Assembly (NCBI GenBank): GCA_026120185.1
Contig: JANUWF010001815.1
Span: forward strand, 1,178,001-1,242,000
From: Voacanga thouarsii
Taxonomy: Eukaryota > Streptophyta > Magnoliopsida > Gentianales > Apocynaceae
Reading direction: 5' to 3'
Length of the DNA stretch: 64,000 bases
A program made the translations under genes and the position numbers. Below, piece after piece: positions 11,747 through 24,147 of the stretch; position 1 is the stretch's first letter; each line of letters begins with the position of its first letter. The notes under the pieces were generated by a model. It was given only the letters and a program-made list of their open reading frames with translations. It was not told the origin of the DNA and made no database searches.

Positions 11747-13247
11747 ATGCAGCTCTTGATTTCAAAACTCCTAAGGAAGTTTGGTCAGATATGGCTGCAT
11801 ATTACTTTGATTTGAAAATTTTTAGGTGTTCACCATACATGCATGTAAATGATGGGAAATTAGAACATAGAGTTAAGAAATGTATTTTTCTTGGATATGT
11901 TTTTGGGGTGAAAGGATAAAAATTGTGGTATCTAGATCCCAAAACACCAAAATTTGTAATTAGCAGAGATGTTACATTTGATGAGTTGTTTATGTTAAAT
12001 TCCAAAAAAGACTCTTCTAGTTCTTCTCTTGCAAATAAAGATAATACACAAGAGTAGGTGGAGCTTGAAATTGATAGTTCTGGTTCTTCTAATTTAACTT
12101 CTTCTTTTCAGCATAATTTAGTTTACAGTGATGAAGAAGACGTAGAAGAAGAGTATTTCATAACTAGGAAAAGACCAAGAAGCGAGATTCGACTATTGCA
12201 AAGTATGAAAATTTAGTTTCATATGCCTTGTCTGTTGCAAAAGAAATAGGTGGAGTTGATAAACCGTCTACCTACAATAAAGCTATTTCATGTGAAAATT
12301 CAGCTAAGTGGTTGATTACAATGAATGAAAAAATTAAGTTTCTCCGCAAGAATGGAACTTAGATCCTTGTAAAGCCATATTTGGGAAAGTAAAATGTAGT
12401 TTGCAAATGGGTCTTCAAGAAAAATGAGGGATAGAAGTACAAAACAAGATTGGTTGCAATAGACCATAATTAGGTGCAAGGCGTTGATTTTAATGATGAA
12501 TTTTCACCATTATTAAATATAGCTCTATCCATGTTTTTCTTACTTTAGTTGCTACATATCATTTGGAATTAGAGCAACTTAATGTTAAAATAGCCTTCTT
12601 GCACGGTAATCTTGAGGAACAAATTTACATGAAGCAGTATGAGGTATCTGAAATCAAAGGAAAAGAAGACCATGTTTACCTTTTGAAGAAATCTTTGAAT
12701 GGATTGAAGTAGTCTCTAGTACAGTAGTATGAGAGGTTTGATTCATTTATGAGTTATGGTTATTTAAGGAGCATGTATGGCAGTTGTATTTATTTTTGGA
12801 AGTTACATGATGATATTTTCATTTATTTGTTGTTCTATACTGATGACATACTTGTTGCTGCTAAAAGTTTGGTAGAAATTGATGTCTAAAAGAAACAGTT
12901 AAATAATGAGAGATGAATGGTTTGGGAGCTGCTAAAAAGATTTTTAGCATGGAGATCAAGAGATCAAGATCTTGGGAAGTTGTACATGACTCAAGAAAAA
13001 TACATCGAAAAGGTCTTAGAGAAATTTATCATAAAAGATGCAAAACCTGTAAGTACTTCTTTTGGTAGTCATTTTAAAATTTTAGCTACTTAGTCACCAC
13101 AATTAAATGAAGAGGAAGATTTTGTGGCATAGGTTCCGTATTCTAGTGTAGTCAGTAGTATAATGTATGCATTGGTTTGTGCTCATCCAGGTATTTCACA
13201 AGCAGTCAATTTGCTTAGTAGATATATGTCTTATCTAGGAAAAGTAC
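11747..13247 (+). pseudogene. Ty1/copia pol fragment (integrase C-terminus, RT)
   Basis: The chromovirus LTR ends at 11746 and copia sequence begins at once. First comes the integrase C-terminal region (TPKEVWSDM, CIFLGYVFGVKG, VISRDVTFDE), then an acidic linker, then RT (VCKWVFKK, KTRLVA, FSPLLNIA, VKIAFLHGNLEEQIYMKQ, YLLKKSLNGLK, catalytic YTDDILVA near 12839). It stops at GISQAVNLLSRYMSYLGKVH, in the RT-RNase H connection. Frameshifts and stops are numerous. The style is TNT1/Tork-like. Its 5' part is presumably left of the chromovirus, outside the window; its 3' part is missing at the rearrangement junction. Confidence 0.85.
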
Positions 13248-13266
13248 ATTGCCAATCCCAGACATG
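13241..13266 (+). other. Junction sequence matching the chromovirus integrase gene
   Basis: These 26 bases differ at only two positions from 7411-7436, which encode KKYNANPGHV of the chromovirus integrase. The copia fragment ends and the inverted Athila gag begins within this stretch. It looks like filler DNA or a microhomology bridge used during the rearrangement. Confidence 0.6.
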
Positions 13267-13980
13267 GGAGAGAAAAACTCCCTGTATCACTTTCTTTATG
13301 TGGTAATTTTGAGTTGTCTTGCAAGATAGTTGAGCATTCTTCGTTGAGAACTACTATAGACAACTCTTCCAATCGTTTTTTGTTGACGAGCATGCTTTTG
13401 AGGAATTTGGCATATTTGGGCATGTGGATTAAAGCCTCACTGAGGGGAATGTTTATGTGCAGTTGTTTGAACACTTCAAGGAATTTGTCGAATTGAGCAT
13501 CTTTGCGAGCCTTATATAAACGAGTAGGGTACGGTATGTTAGGCTGAAAAGCAGGTTTTTCGGGAGGTGGCAGGGGATAGCCGGCGCCAGTTCCAACGCT
13601 TCGGCCGGCACTGGTTCCATTCTCTGTTGTATGGTTTCGGGGTTTATGGATAGCTGGCACCGATTCTCTTCTGGACTGTCTGGTAATTCTTTTCCACTTC
13701 ACAACGTGACAGCAACTATTTCCATAATGGCTAATGGTGTGAGTTCATGAGATTTTATTACCATATCTGTCAAAAACCAGATTTGTCATTCCATGTTGCA
13801 GATCATTGCTTCTAAATTTTCGAATGTGGAATCGATTTCTTGGAAACACCTCGTGGCATGCACCGTAAATTTCCCGATTAAGGATTCAAGCTCTGTTGAT
13901 TCTGGTGCTATGAGTGTTCTCTTCGAAGTGTAATGGGGGTACTGCCTCCTATTCGACCTCGTTAGATCCCAATTCGCCAT
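13257..13980 (-). pseudogene. Athila-type gag, C-terminal half
   Basis: Read on the minus strand. It starts with a gag segment (TELESLIGKF, CFQEIDSTFENLEAMICNM), then a frameshift, then a Pro-rich linker and the conserved Athila/Tat gag end: PNIPYPTRLYKARKDAQF, FLEVFKQLHINIPLSEAL, PKYAKFLKSMLVNKKRLEE, LNEECSAIL-type sequence and DTGSFSLPC. The N-terminal gag seen in the related element at 54897-55313 is missing here, since only about 200 bp separate the primer site from 13980. The stretch coding for GRSVGTGAGYP contains the GC-rich dyad module (13578-13630). Confidence 0.8.
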
Positions 13981-14186
13981 TTCTCCTAAACATAGAGACG
14001 AGTTAGATACGGAATTACAAGATTACACAGTTAGTTAAAAGATATAGTCCAAGTTGGTAGGTTAAGTTAGGTTACAAGGTTATACAAGAATACACGAAAT
14101 ACAAAAGATAGCACCGTTTTGCGGAAAGAACAAGTATACATATTTACATAGTTAAATTAACAAAATCCAAGCTTTCATGCTATTGT

Positions 14187-14204
14187 TCCCTGGCAATGGC
14201 GCCA
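14187..14204 (-). other. Primer binding site, tRNA-Asp type
   Basis: The minus strand reads TGGCGCCATTGCCAGGGA, 6 bp inside the LTR. This is the Athila-type site complementary to the tRNA-Asp 3' end, with slight changes. Confidence 0.85.
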
Positions 14205-14210
14205 AAAGCT

Positions 14211-15637
14211 TGATGCGTAAATTTTGGGTGTATAAATCATACAAAAACTAAGCACATTCCCAATTAAGTTTAAATTAAAATGTTAAACCCAAATCACACA
14301 TATGAGCAAGCATACTCATCATTAACTGAGCATAGGGTTCAAACGAGTGTTGATCCTCAAGGAACAAGTAGACATTAATTACCTTTCTTTCATTGTTTAA
14401 CCGACTCGATAAAAAAAACCGAAATAAAATAAAACAAAAGAAAATAATAACAAAAATATATACATGTCAAGGATGTAGATTTATGTAATTCAAACCATTG
14501 ATTAGACAACCATGATCTTAAAGTTACCCAACCTCTGTCATAACTAATTATTCTCTTGGCATAATGAAGAATTAAAATAGACTCACTTCTTTCTCAATCC
14601 ATAAATCCCTATCTTCTAGGTAACTTAGTATCACATACTCTGTCTCAACCAGTTTTACCCAAAAAATGCATTAAACACAATTTTTCGATTAAGTCCCATT
14701 CTCAAGCAAACTTAACCTATGAAATTAACCAATTGAATCAATATTCTGCCAGACATCAATTAACCTTTAATTACTTTGTTCTTGCAATTAGCCCCATTTT
14801 CAGGCAAGTTAAAAGGAAACAAATATGAAATCAATCAATTTAAACCATCAACCCTATTCTCAAGAAAGTTAACGGCACAATCAATTAATGTCACAATCAA
14901 CCTAAGTAATAAAATACTAAGAATAACAATCAGTTAATCAAAAGATCAAATAACTCTAAATACCATGAACGTCTAAACCAATGTCAAATTACAATAAAAT
15001 AATTAAAACATCATTGTCAAGAAAAGAAAACAAAGTAAAAGAAAGCATTCATAGACAAGCCTCCTTCTTCTTCCTTTGAAAAATTTCTTGTACAACCCTC
15101 CTTAAATTGAAGAATTCATTCTTGGATTGAGTGATTTTCTATGATGAATAATGAATTCTCCCATTTTCCCTTATTTTTTTCATCTATTTATAGGCTTAAG
15201 AAGTACCTAAACTCCTAGGTACAAAGTTCTTGGCTGAGTAGAAGTTGAAAGATACTAAAACTCCTCAGATTTTCAAAAATGCATAGAAAAATAGTAGCAC
15301 CGCCTTAAAGACAGAACACAGCCGGCGCTGCCTTGGTCCTTTGGAGCCGATGCCGCCTGTGTTCTGCTTCTGCACATGTTTATCGATTTTTCTCCAAATT
15401 TTTTGCATAAGTTCCAGAATTCAACCGATGCCGGTTCCATCCTTACAGCCGGTAACGTCTCTGCTCTGTTTCGCGACGGTTTTACTTTGTTTTACCTAAA
15501 AATCTGAAATAATGAACAAAATACCTTTGCAATGGTAAAATCTCAAATATGAAAGAATATGACTAGTTATTGCACAAAATGTCTTATAAAAGAGCCTCAA
15601 ATAACTAGGTAAAATATGACTAAATTAGTCCCTATCA
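14211..15637 (-). repeat. 5' LTR of Athila-type element (minus orientation)
   Basis: On the minus strand it starts TGATAGGGACTA and ends ACGCATCA, 1427 bp. It matches the plus-strand LTR at 25701-27118 along its length. GC-rich dyad modules lie at about 15310-15374 and 15424-15480. Confidence 0.88.
15184..15192 (-). promoter_or_regulatory. LTR TATA box
   Basis: TATAAATAG on the minus strand, at the same place as TATAAATAG in the sister LTR (26146-26154). It is the likely core promoter of this LTR. Confidence 0.6.
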
Positions 15638-16347
15638 TGATGCAAGCACTGTTCCAGTAAGATTGACTAGGCGCTGGGTCTACCAGCCTTATTTGTCACA
15701 TGCCCCATTCTAGTTCCGAACCTAGACATTTTTCAGCTAGTTTAGTGAAGGGTACTATTCCAGAGTGTACCGGGCGTCGGCCCTCCCAGGCCTACTAGGT
15801 GCCGGCCCCACTCAGGTTCCTAACCCTTGATGTTTTTCAACTAGTTTTGGGGTTATTTTGTAATATTTAAAAAATATTTTAGTTCGAGAACAGAACACCA
15901 TTATATAGACTTTGGTATTATAAGAACAAGAACGTATTCTATATTTTTAACATGAATGAAGCATTCAACTTGATGGCTTTAAGCAATGGATAGATTCCTT
16001 GTTCAACATCAATCCAAGACCAACCTAAGAACTTAGTCCACCATTGAGTAAGTGTTTATAAACTCAAAGGGTAATTCAACTAGGAAATCAACAAGGGTTA
16101 TACTTGTATGTCATATAGGGTTCTTGTTGTTTCTTGTTTGAATGCCCATAATTTCCTATCCTTTTAGTTCTTGATTTCTTACTAAGCCAAGGGTTCTAAG
16201 GTGTTGTTGTTGTAGACCTAGTCTACTAAATTTAGGGTTATAAAAACTAAGTTCTTTTAGGGTTCTTTGTTTGTAGAAAATGTATTTTCTTTTTTACTTT
16301 ATTTGATCTCTTTATGTCCTTTATAGCTTTTCTTTCTTTGGCACTCT
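15638..16347. other. Left flank of the Athila insertion, inverted with its 5' half
   Basis: No ORF or known element is recognised. It contains two GC-rich modules (about 15671-15690 and 15769-15820) like those in Athila LTRs, so it may derive from another member of that group. Its terminal TGATG at 15638-15642 is the complement of the CATCA after the 3' LTR. Confidence 0.45.
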
Positions 16348-16350
16348 TCA

Positions 16351-17860
16351 TGTCTGTAATGCATTAGCTGACCTAGGTGCTAACATTAATTTATTACCAT
16401 ATAAAACATTTATAAGGCTAGGCCTAGGAGAACCGCAGCCCACTAGGATGAGTATTCAACTCGCGGATAGATCCATCAAATATCCTAGGGGCATAATAGA
16501 AGATGTGTTGGTAAAAGTTGATAAATTCATATTTCCCGTGGATTTTGTTATTCTTGACATAGATGAAGATTCCAAAGTCCCCTTAATCCTAGGTAGACCC
16601 TTCCTAGCTACAGCAAAAGTATTAATTGACGTTCATGTGGGGAGGTTGACACTTAGGGTTGGGGATGAGGAAGTCATAATTCAAATCCATAAGAGCATGC
16701 AACAACCTATGTCTTTTGATGATTTGTGTCTAAGAGTTGATATTCTTGAAAAACCAATTTTTGAGTTGATGTAGGAATCTATTAAGGAAGAATTGATGGA
16801 AACATCAATGACGTATTTGGAGGAATGTCATAATGAGGATGGGATGCAGAATTTGGAAATAGAAAAAAGTAGTTTAGGGAGAATGAAATCATCTATAGAA
16901 TATCCTCCTGAATTAGACTTAAAAAACCTACCCGAGCATTTGGAATATGTGTTCTCGGCTAAAAAACGTAAGTTGCCTATCATCATTGCCAAAGATCTCG
17001 AGCCAGAACAAAAGACCAAGCTGGTAAGTCTGTTGGGAAAATATAAGAAAATTATAGCTTGGAAGATCACTGATATTAAATGCATTAGTCCATCCTTTTG
17101 CACGCATAAGATCTTGATGGAAGAAGGTGCAAAACCCGTAGTGCAACCCCAACGTAGGTTGAACCCACATATGAGTGAAGTGGTAAAAGGTAAGGTGGTT
17201 AAGCTCTTAGATTCAGGCATCATTTACCTTATCTCTGATAGCGTTTGGGTGAGTCCTACTCAAGTAGTACCAAAGGAGGGAGGAATAACGGTGAGCCCCA
17301 ATGATAAAAATGAGTTAATCCCGATGAGATTGGTCACAGGTTGGAGGTTTTGCATAGATTATAGGATGCTAAACAAAGCTACTAGAAAATATCACTTCCC
17401 TCTCACTTTCACTAACCAAATGTTGGAAAGGTTAGCCAGACACGAGTATTATTATTTCTTAGATGGATTCTCTGGCTACCTGCAAATTCTCATAGCTCTG
17501 GAGGACTAAGAAAAGACCACTTTCACATATCCATATGGTACTTTTGCATATCGTAGGATGCCATTTGGCCTTTGCAATGGTCCCAGAACATTCCAAAGGT
17601 GTATGATAGCTAAATTTGAAGGACTCGTGGGGGACATCATGGAGGTATTTTTGGATGATTTCTCAGTTTTTGGTGATTCATTTGACTTGTGCTTATCTAA
17701 TCTTGAAAAGGTACTAGCAAGATGTAAAGAGACTAACCTTATGCTTAACTGGGAAAAGTGCTACTTTATGGTACAAGAAGGTATTGTGTTGGGGTATAAA
17801 ATTTTAAAGAAGGGTATTGAGGTTGATAGAGAAAAAATTGAAGCAATTAAGAAGCTACCT
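16351..17860 (+). pseudogene. Athila-type protease and RT (5' part of pol)
   Basis: Protease begins at CNALADLGANINLLPY, with the D-L-G active site usual in Athila/Tat elements, then MSIQLADRSIKYPRG and VPLILGRPFLATA. After a TAG at 16772 and a linker comes RT: PQRRLNPHMSEVVKGKV, WVSPTQVVPKEGG, WRFCIDYRMLNKATRKYHFP, YYFLDGFSGYLQI, then a TAA at 17507, TTFTYPYGTFAYRRMPFGLC and catalytic VFLDDFSVFG. It stops at EKIEAIKKLP, where the solo LTR is inserted. The continuation is at 22258. Confidence 0.88.
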
Positions 17861-18106
17861 TGTGAAACCCCAGTCAGAACCAACCTTAGAGTAAGGGGGT
17901 TAGGATGCATATCATATATTTATTGCATGTTTAAATATATTTTTATATGAAATTATATGCTTTTGATTTGTGTTTTGTGGCCTAGAAGGCTTAATTGTAA
18001 GTATTGAGTAAGAAGGGCAAAATGGTAATTTTTGCTTAAGGTGAAATAGGGAGATAGCTTGAGGCTTAAATAGGAAAAATATTTTAGAGAGAAAATAAGA
18101 ACAAGA

Positions 18107-18178
18107 GTTGTTGTGGTTTAGTGGTTAGAGCTTTGGATTTAATTCTTGAGGCATTGGGTTCAAATTCCATCATTGGAA
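18107..18178 (+). other. tRNA-derived sequence inside LTR U3 (copy 2)
   Basis: Same relative position as copy 1, about 246 bp from the LTR start. The A box is TGGTTTAGTGG and a B-box-like GTTCAAATT follows. D-arm and T-arm positions are conserved, but the anticodon stem is more eroded. Confidence 0.55.
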
Positions 18179-19784
18179 TTTTAGCAAGATTAAATTTTAT
18201 TTTTGCTTTGGAAGGTTGTATTTTCGGTCTTAAGTACTTTAGAGTAGAGTAGAGATATTGTCCTATGGGAGATATGATAGGAGTACCCTAATCCTATTCT
18301 TGTACCCTACATAAAATTCCTAAGGGAATTCATTCTTCCTTGATCCTTAATTTTCCTTAATTCTCAGTTCGTTAGATTGGTCACATTTATTCTAGCCAAT
18401 TTCATTCCAGAAATTTCAGTAAAGTGCTGTGGCTTTGAAGGTTCAAAATGTCTTAGTGAAAGACATCTTATGGACCGAAAATGTGGAAGAGATGGGAAAG
18501 GATTCCAAGAGAATTAATTCCCCTAGTGAACCTTCTAAATTTCACTCTAGCTAGGTTCATTTTCCTTCATGTAATGAACTGAAATTTTCCAGCTTCTTGT
18601 ACCTTCAAGGTGTCAAAATTCTTACCCATTATTTCCTACCAAATTCTACCAGGAAATGGCCCTTTGATCAGCTTGAAATCTAAATTTTTCTGGCCATTTT
18701 CAGACTATACAAATGCTATGCAAAACAATAAAAAATTCTAGGCAAAATCGCAACTTAGGTGATCTTAAACCAAGCTGTTTTCTTCCAATTTTCTCCCAGA
18801 TCCTTAGCCACGCTTTTCCTCCATGAAGAAGGTTGTAAACCAACCTTGAAAGACCTCTAAATGCCCCTTCAAACTCTCTGCAATTTGACTGGAAAATGGC
18901 AGCAAAAGCTGCCCAGAAAAATTCCAGCAATGGCGAAATTCTGTGTAGTAAATTTTCCAGCCTTGTTTCATTTTCCTGCCCTGGCCGAAACTCCATTCTT
19001 TTTCTGTACAAACCTCTCTTAAACAGCCATGAACAGAACTCCATTGTTTTCCCCTAGCTTCTGCATGAAAACTAGTCATGGCTGCCCTAAAATATCTCCA
19101 TCAAATTACTACAATCATGCCTTGATTGAATACCAAAATTCTAGCAACATTAATTTAGCAACCTTCCATAAAATATTCCTCAAACAACCAGACTTATTCT
19201 TCACCATTTCACTCCATCTTTTCAGCCACCATTACCCCTCTTCAATCAGCTTTCATCCAACAGAAACACTGCACAACAATTCGGCCATAGTAGCTTCCCA
19301 AAAGCTCTCCAATGATCAAAGATATTCTTGCTATATTTAGTTTCCAAATTTGATTCCTTAAGATATTCTTTTAGGATTTCAACAACTAGCCTTTCCTTTT
19401 CCCTTCCAAACTATAAAATCATCTACCAAAACCCTACAAACAATAATCCTTCAGAATTTCGGCTGCTTCAAATCAAAACCTCTCTACTCTCTTCAACCTT
19501 TAAGAACATATAGCACACCAAGAACACCTACTCCTTCCTTTTGCTTAATACCCCTCCAAATCACTTCAAACTCCAGAATTCATCTACTCACTGCCGTGAG
19601 TCCATCCATACCATTTTTAGCATCAAACTCCAAAATCCAACTTGCTCTTTTGGATAAAAAACCAGAATTTTTGTGAAGGATCAAGAACACCTTCAAGGTA
19701 GGTTTGTTCATTCAACTTCATCTTCACTAATCTTTGATCTCTAATGAATATGTATATGAATAAACATGCTAATGGACTTTCCTC

Positions 19785-19790
<6 letters not shown>

Positions 19791-19847
<57 letters not shown>
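19791..19847 (+). repeat. (CT)n microsatellite in solo LTR
   Basis: A long uninterrupted TC/CT run, homologous in position to the run at 9391-9447. It therefore belongs to the LTR family rather than arising after insertion. Confidence 0.95.
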
Positions 19848-19849
<2 letters not shown>

Positions 19850-22252
19850 CCGAACACCCTCTCCTTCTTGGCCGAATGACTTCTTCACCAATGGCCATGC
19901 TTTCTTCATCTCCCTTAGACGGATTTAGACATCTAGGAATTGAGATTCATTCGAAACTCCTTCAAGGTACTCATCAATCAAGTAAGTCCCTTCAACCCTC
20001 TTTTTAGGCTCTAGATTCATGTCTTTAGGATGATATTGGAAGGAGATGGGCTATGAGTGTGGTTTAAGCATGCGTTGTTGTGATGAGTTGAGTTTGAAGC
20101 ATGAATGAATGTGTGTATATGATGGAGTTGGGGTTGATGCATGTGATGATTTATCTTGGATGATATTATGATGTTTTAGGGTTTAATGCATGTCTCCGTG
20201 TTGAGAGTGATATATGTGATCAAGCATGTTAGAGATTATGTCACCATTGGTGAATAAGATTTATATTCAAGTATGATTGTTGAAGCCATGATTATGTTTA
20301 TGCTAGTAAAGGTTGGATCATGCATTGATAAATTTAGATCTATACTTTTATTCATGATTTGGATGATTTGATGAATTGAAGTGGAGTATATGTTTATGAT
20401 TGTGGTTAGCAATAGAAATATGATCATGATCTAGTTGTCCCTAAGTTAATTTTATTTCATCAATAAAATATTTAATATTATAATTTTTTCTAGTAAATTC
20501 GATAACCCTGGGAAGGTAGATTTGGATTATTATATATAATAAGGATATTTTGGTCAAATAAATGATAGCTTTTATTAAAGAAATAAAATATATAGATATT
20601 ATATATAATAATAATATCAAATAAAGCCTTTTATATAAATAATCCTAATAAGTAAAAATATTAATTTTGTAAGTCTTATATTCATAAAGATCATTAAAAT
20701 TTATTATCTTTCAATTATTATAATTTAATCAAAACTTGTTAAAATTTATTTATTAGCTTTTGATCAAGACCCATTAAAATTTATTTTCAACTAATTTTAG
20801 TTATCAATTATTTTCAAATAATTAATTATTAATAAATTATTATTTTACCTAATACCACCTAGGACCCTTCATCAAATAAACTCTAAATTATTTTAGCAAG
20901 ATTTAACCCTTCAACTTATTAGTACCTATTTCCCAAAACACTAATTATTTTTTAAATATAAAAATTAGCCTTTGCTTATAAACCTTTTAATTCATTATTT
21001 GGTCTTAAAGCTTGGGACACTAGAATCATGGTAGTAGTAAGTTGAGTTAGTTTTATTTGTGAAAGTGGATTTTGGAATGAGTTTGATTGTGGTTTATATT
21101 TACCCCATGCGGGGTTAGGTCAGCTGTTGGAGACCTTTATTGTGAGCAAGGATTAGGTAAGCTCCTGCATAAAACCTGTTTGATGCAAAAATGATTTTTT
21201 TTTAATGGCAAGCCAAATGTAAAGTGTAAGGACACTCATTTCTGTAAAGGCAATTGATGATTGACTCATTTCTTATTTTAGTCAAACAAATTATTTAGAA
21301 ATCAATAAGCAGATTTACTCAAACTTAAAACTCTTTCTAAAACTGATTTTGATAAAAACTTTGGAAACCCTTAATTGCCATTTTCAAGTGGAACTATGTT
21401 TTGTTCATTTTTTTTTCCCAAGTGGGATAAGGTACATTGAGTACTCAATATAGGTAGGCTAGTAGTACTAGTTTTGAAGAGCAAGAGTAAGTCTTCTGGC
21501 AGGAGGCCACCTCCAAAAGATAAACTCAACTTAGAGAAACGTCAGTACTACTTAGTCATGCCGATTCGAGCTAGCAGTTTTTATTTCAGTCAAGTGACTG
21601 TGTTTTGCTGGAATGGCACCCGGTTGTTGTTTGGGTATAGAGAAGGAGGAGTATCTTGCCCGGTAGGCCAATCACCTACCTTTTGTCAGTCTGTACAAAG
21701 TGTCGGCATTCTGACCGATTATGGGGCCTAACATGTGGTAACCTATAACCTTTTATTTTGAGTGGTTGATTTTAATTATTGTGTATAGCGGGAAAAGCCA
21801 AAACGCCACTCTTGGTTTTAACTAATATTTATTGCTTGCTAGTATTTCTCTTATAAAGATTTTATACTTTGCATTCACGAACTGTATTCACTCGACACTC
21901 AAAGCACACACGGACTTACTGAGATTTTTGTCTCATCACTCTTTTTACCATGATTTCAGGTCGATCCTGCTGTGGGGATGAGTAGCTAGATATTGCCTGC
22001 TTTGGAAGATTTTCTGATAATTTATTTTATGTAATGCTTTGGGGAGATGAGAGTGGATAAATTTTATTATGGATTTGTTTTTGGTATTCTTGGGTTTATT
22101 CATGGATTTATTCTTAGGTTGTAATAAATTTTAAGTTAAGATATCATTTTTATTTCGCTATTTTGATTGTGTGACCTAGTTGTAAGGACTCCTTATCCTT
22201 TGGATAGGGAGACATCCCCGGCTCTGGCGGGCCTAGGTAGTGGGGTGTTACA

Positions 22253-24147
22253 TTGCTCCTCCTACTTCGGTAAAAGCTATAAGGAGCTTTCTTGGTCATG
22301 CAGGTTTCTACAGACGATTTATCTTAGACTTTTCAAAAATTTCGAAACCTCTTACTTCTTTACTTGAATAGGATGATGTGTTTAATTTTGATGATGCATG
22401 TCTCAACGCTTTTACCATACTTAAAGAGAAACTGATTAATTCACCCATTCTAATTGCACCAGATTGGTCTCTCCCTTTTGAACTAATGTCTGATGCAAGT
22501 GATTTTGCAGTTCGTGCAGTATTGGGACAAAGATGGAACAAGTACTTCCAACTGATATAGTATGCCAGCAAGACTTTAACGGATGCATAGGAAAATAACA
22601 CAACAATAGAGAAAGAATTGCTTGTCATAGTGTTTGCCTTTGATAAATTCCGTTCTTATTATTATTATTTTTTGGGTCCAAAGTCATTGTATATACGAAC
22701 CATTCAGCCCTGAAGTACCTATTAACCAAACATGATTCCAAACTAAGATTGATAAGATGGGTTCTACTATTGCAGGAATTTGATTTGGAGATTAAGGACA
22801 AAAATGGTGCAGAAAACTTGGCTGCGGATCACCTATCAAGATTGGATAATCTAAACCTGGAATCCTTACTAGAAGAAGACATTGATGAAGCTTTTCCAGA
22901 TGAGCAACTCTTGCTCATAGAAGGTGAGATTCCAACCACACCATGGTTTGCCGACTTTGCTAACTACTTGGCTGTAGGAATTACTCCAAAAGACCTCACG
23001 ATGCATCAAAAGAAGAAATTCCTATCCGACGTACGGCATTACTTTTGGGACGATCCATATTTGTTTAAATACTGTGCGGACCAAATCATTCGAAGATGCG
23101 TGGATTCTAAGGAAGGGGAAGATATTCTTCGACATTGTCATGAAGGACTTGCTGGAGGCCATTACCAAGCCAACAACACTGTACGAAAGCTGCTAGACGC
23201 CAGATTCTATTGGCCCATATTGTTTAAAGATGCCCACAGGTTTGTCCAAAGTTGTGATAGGTGTTAACGTACAGGTAAACTCTTCAAATCTAATGAGATG
23301 CCATTACAAAATTTTCAAGCATGTGAAGTATTTGACTGTTGGGGCATGGACTTCATGGGACCTTTTCCTAGTTTTTTGGGGAATAAATATATTTTGGTGG
23401 CAATGGATTATGTCTCTAAATGGGTAGAAGCCCAAGCATTACCCACTAATAATGCAAAAGTGGTGGTCAAATTTCTGAAATAAAAATTTCACTCATTTTG
23501 GTGTGCCTAAAGTCCTAATTAGTGATAGGGGGACTCATTTTTGTAATGCACAAATGAAAAAAGTTCTCACACACCTAGGTGTGCACCGTAGGTTGGCTAC
23601 CCCCTATCACCCCCAAATAAGTGGACATGTTGAGGTGGTTAATAGAGAACTCAAATGAATTTTGAAAAAAACTGTCAACCACACTTGGAAGGATTGGAGC
23701 TTAAAATTAGATGATACCCTTTGGGCATATCGGACAGCCTTTAAGACACAGATTGACACGACTTCGTTTCGGTTAGTTTATGGTAAATCATGTCACCTAC
23801 CAGTTGAAATTGAACACAAGGCTTATTGGGTGATAAAGCTAGTCAATCTTGATCTTGAGTCAGCTGGGAAGTCTAGGTTACTTCAACTCATAGCCTTGGA
23901 GGAATTGCGAAAAGATGCTTATGATACGTCATTCGGGTATAAATAGAAAGTGAAATCCTGGCATGACAAGCATATTACTCGACAACACGACTTTGCGATA
24001 GGCGATCAAGTATTGTTATTCAATTCTCGCTTACGACTATTTCTTGCCAAGTTAAAATCTAGATGGTCGGGACCATACACGGTGAGTAAGCTATTTCCTT
24101 CGGCACCCTCGAAATTACTCACCCTAGTAAGGGCACTTTCAAGGTAA
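22253..24147 (+). pseudogene. Athila-type pol continued: RT end, RNase H, integrase
   Basis: After the 5-bp repeat the frame resumes with PPTSVKAIRSFLGHAGFYRR. RNase H follows ([41 protein letters not shown]), with stops and frameshifts, then [20 protein letters not shown]. The integrase zinc region has [10 protein letters not shown] and CDRC; the core has [20 protein letters not shown], a frameshift near 23482, ISDRGTHFCN and HVEVVNREL, so all three D-D-E residues are readable. The C-terminal region has HDKHITRQHDFAIGDQVLLF and KSRWSGPYTV, the GPY motif. There is no chromodomain, as expected for Athila. Confidence 0.88.

Larger units (their letters stand above)
17861..22252 (+). repeat. Solo LTR of Tekay-type chromovirus (4392 bp)
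   Basis: It starts TGTGAAACCCC and ends GGGGTGTTACA, and matches 7683-11746 throughout with many small differences, so it belongs to a diverged subfamily. No internal region follows, so it is a solo LTR left by LTR-LTR recombination. The flanking pentamers TACCT and TTGCT agree at three of five positions. Removing the LTR plus one pentamer rejoins the Athila pol frame exactly (KLP to PPTSV). Confidence 0.88.
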
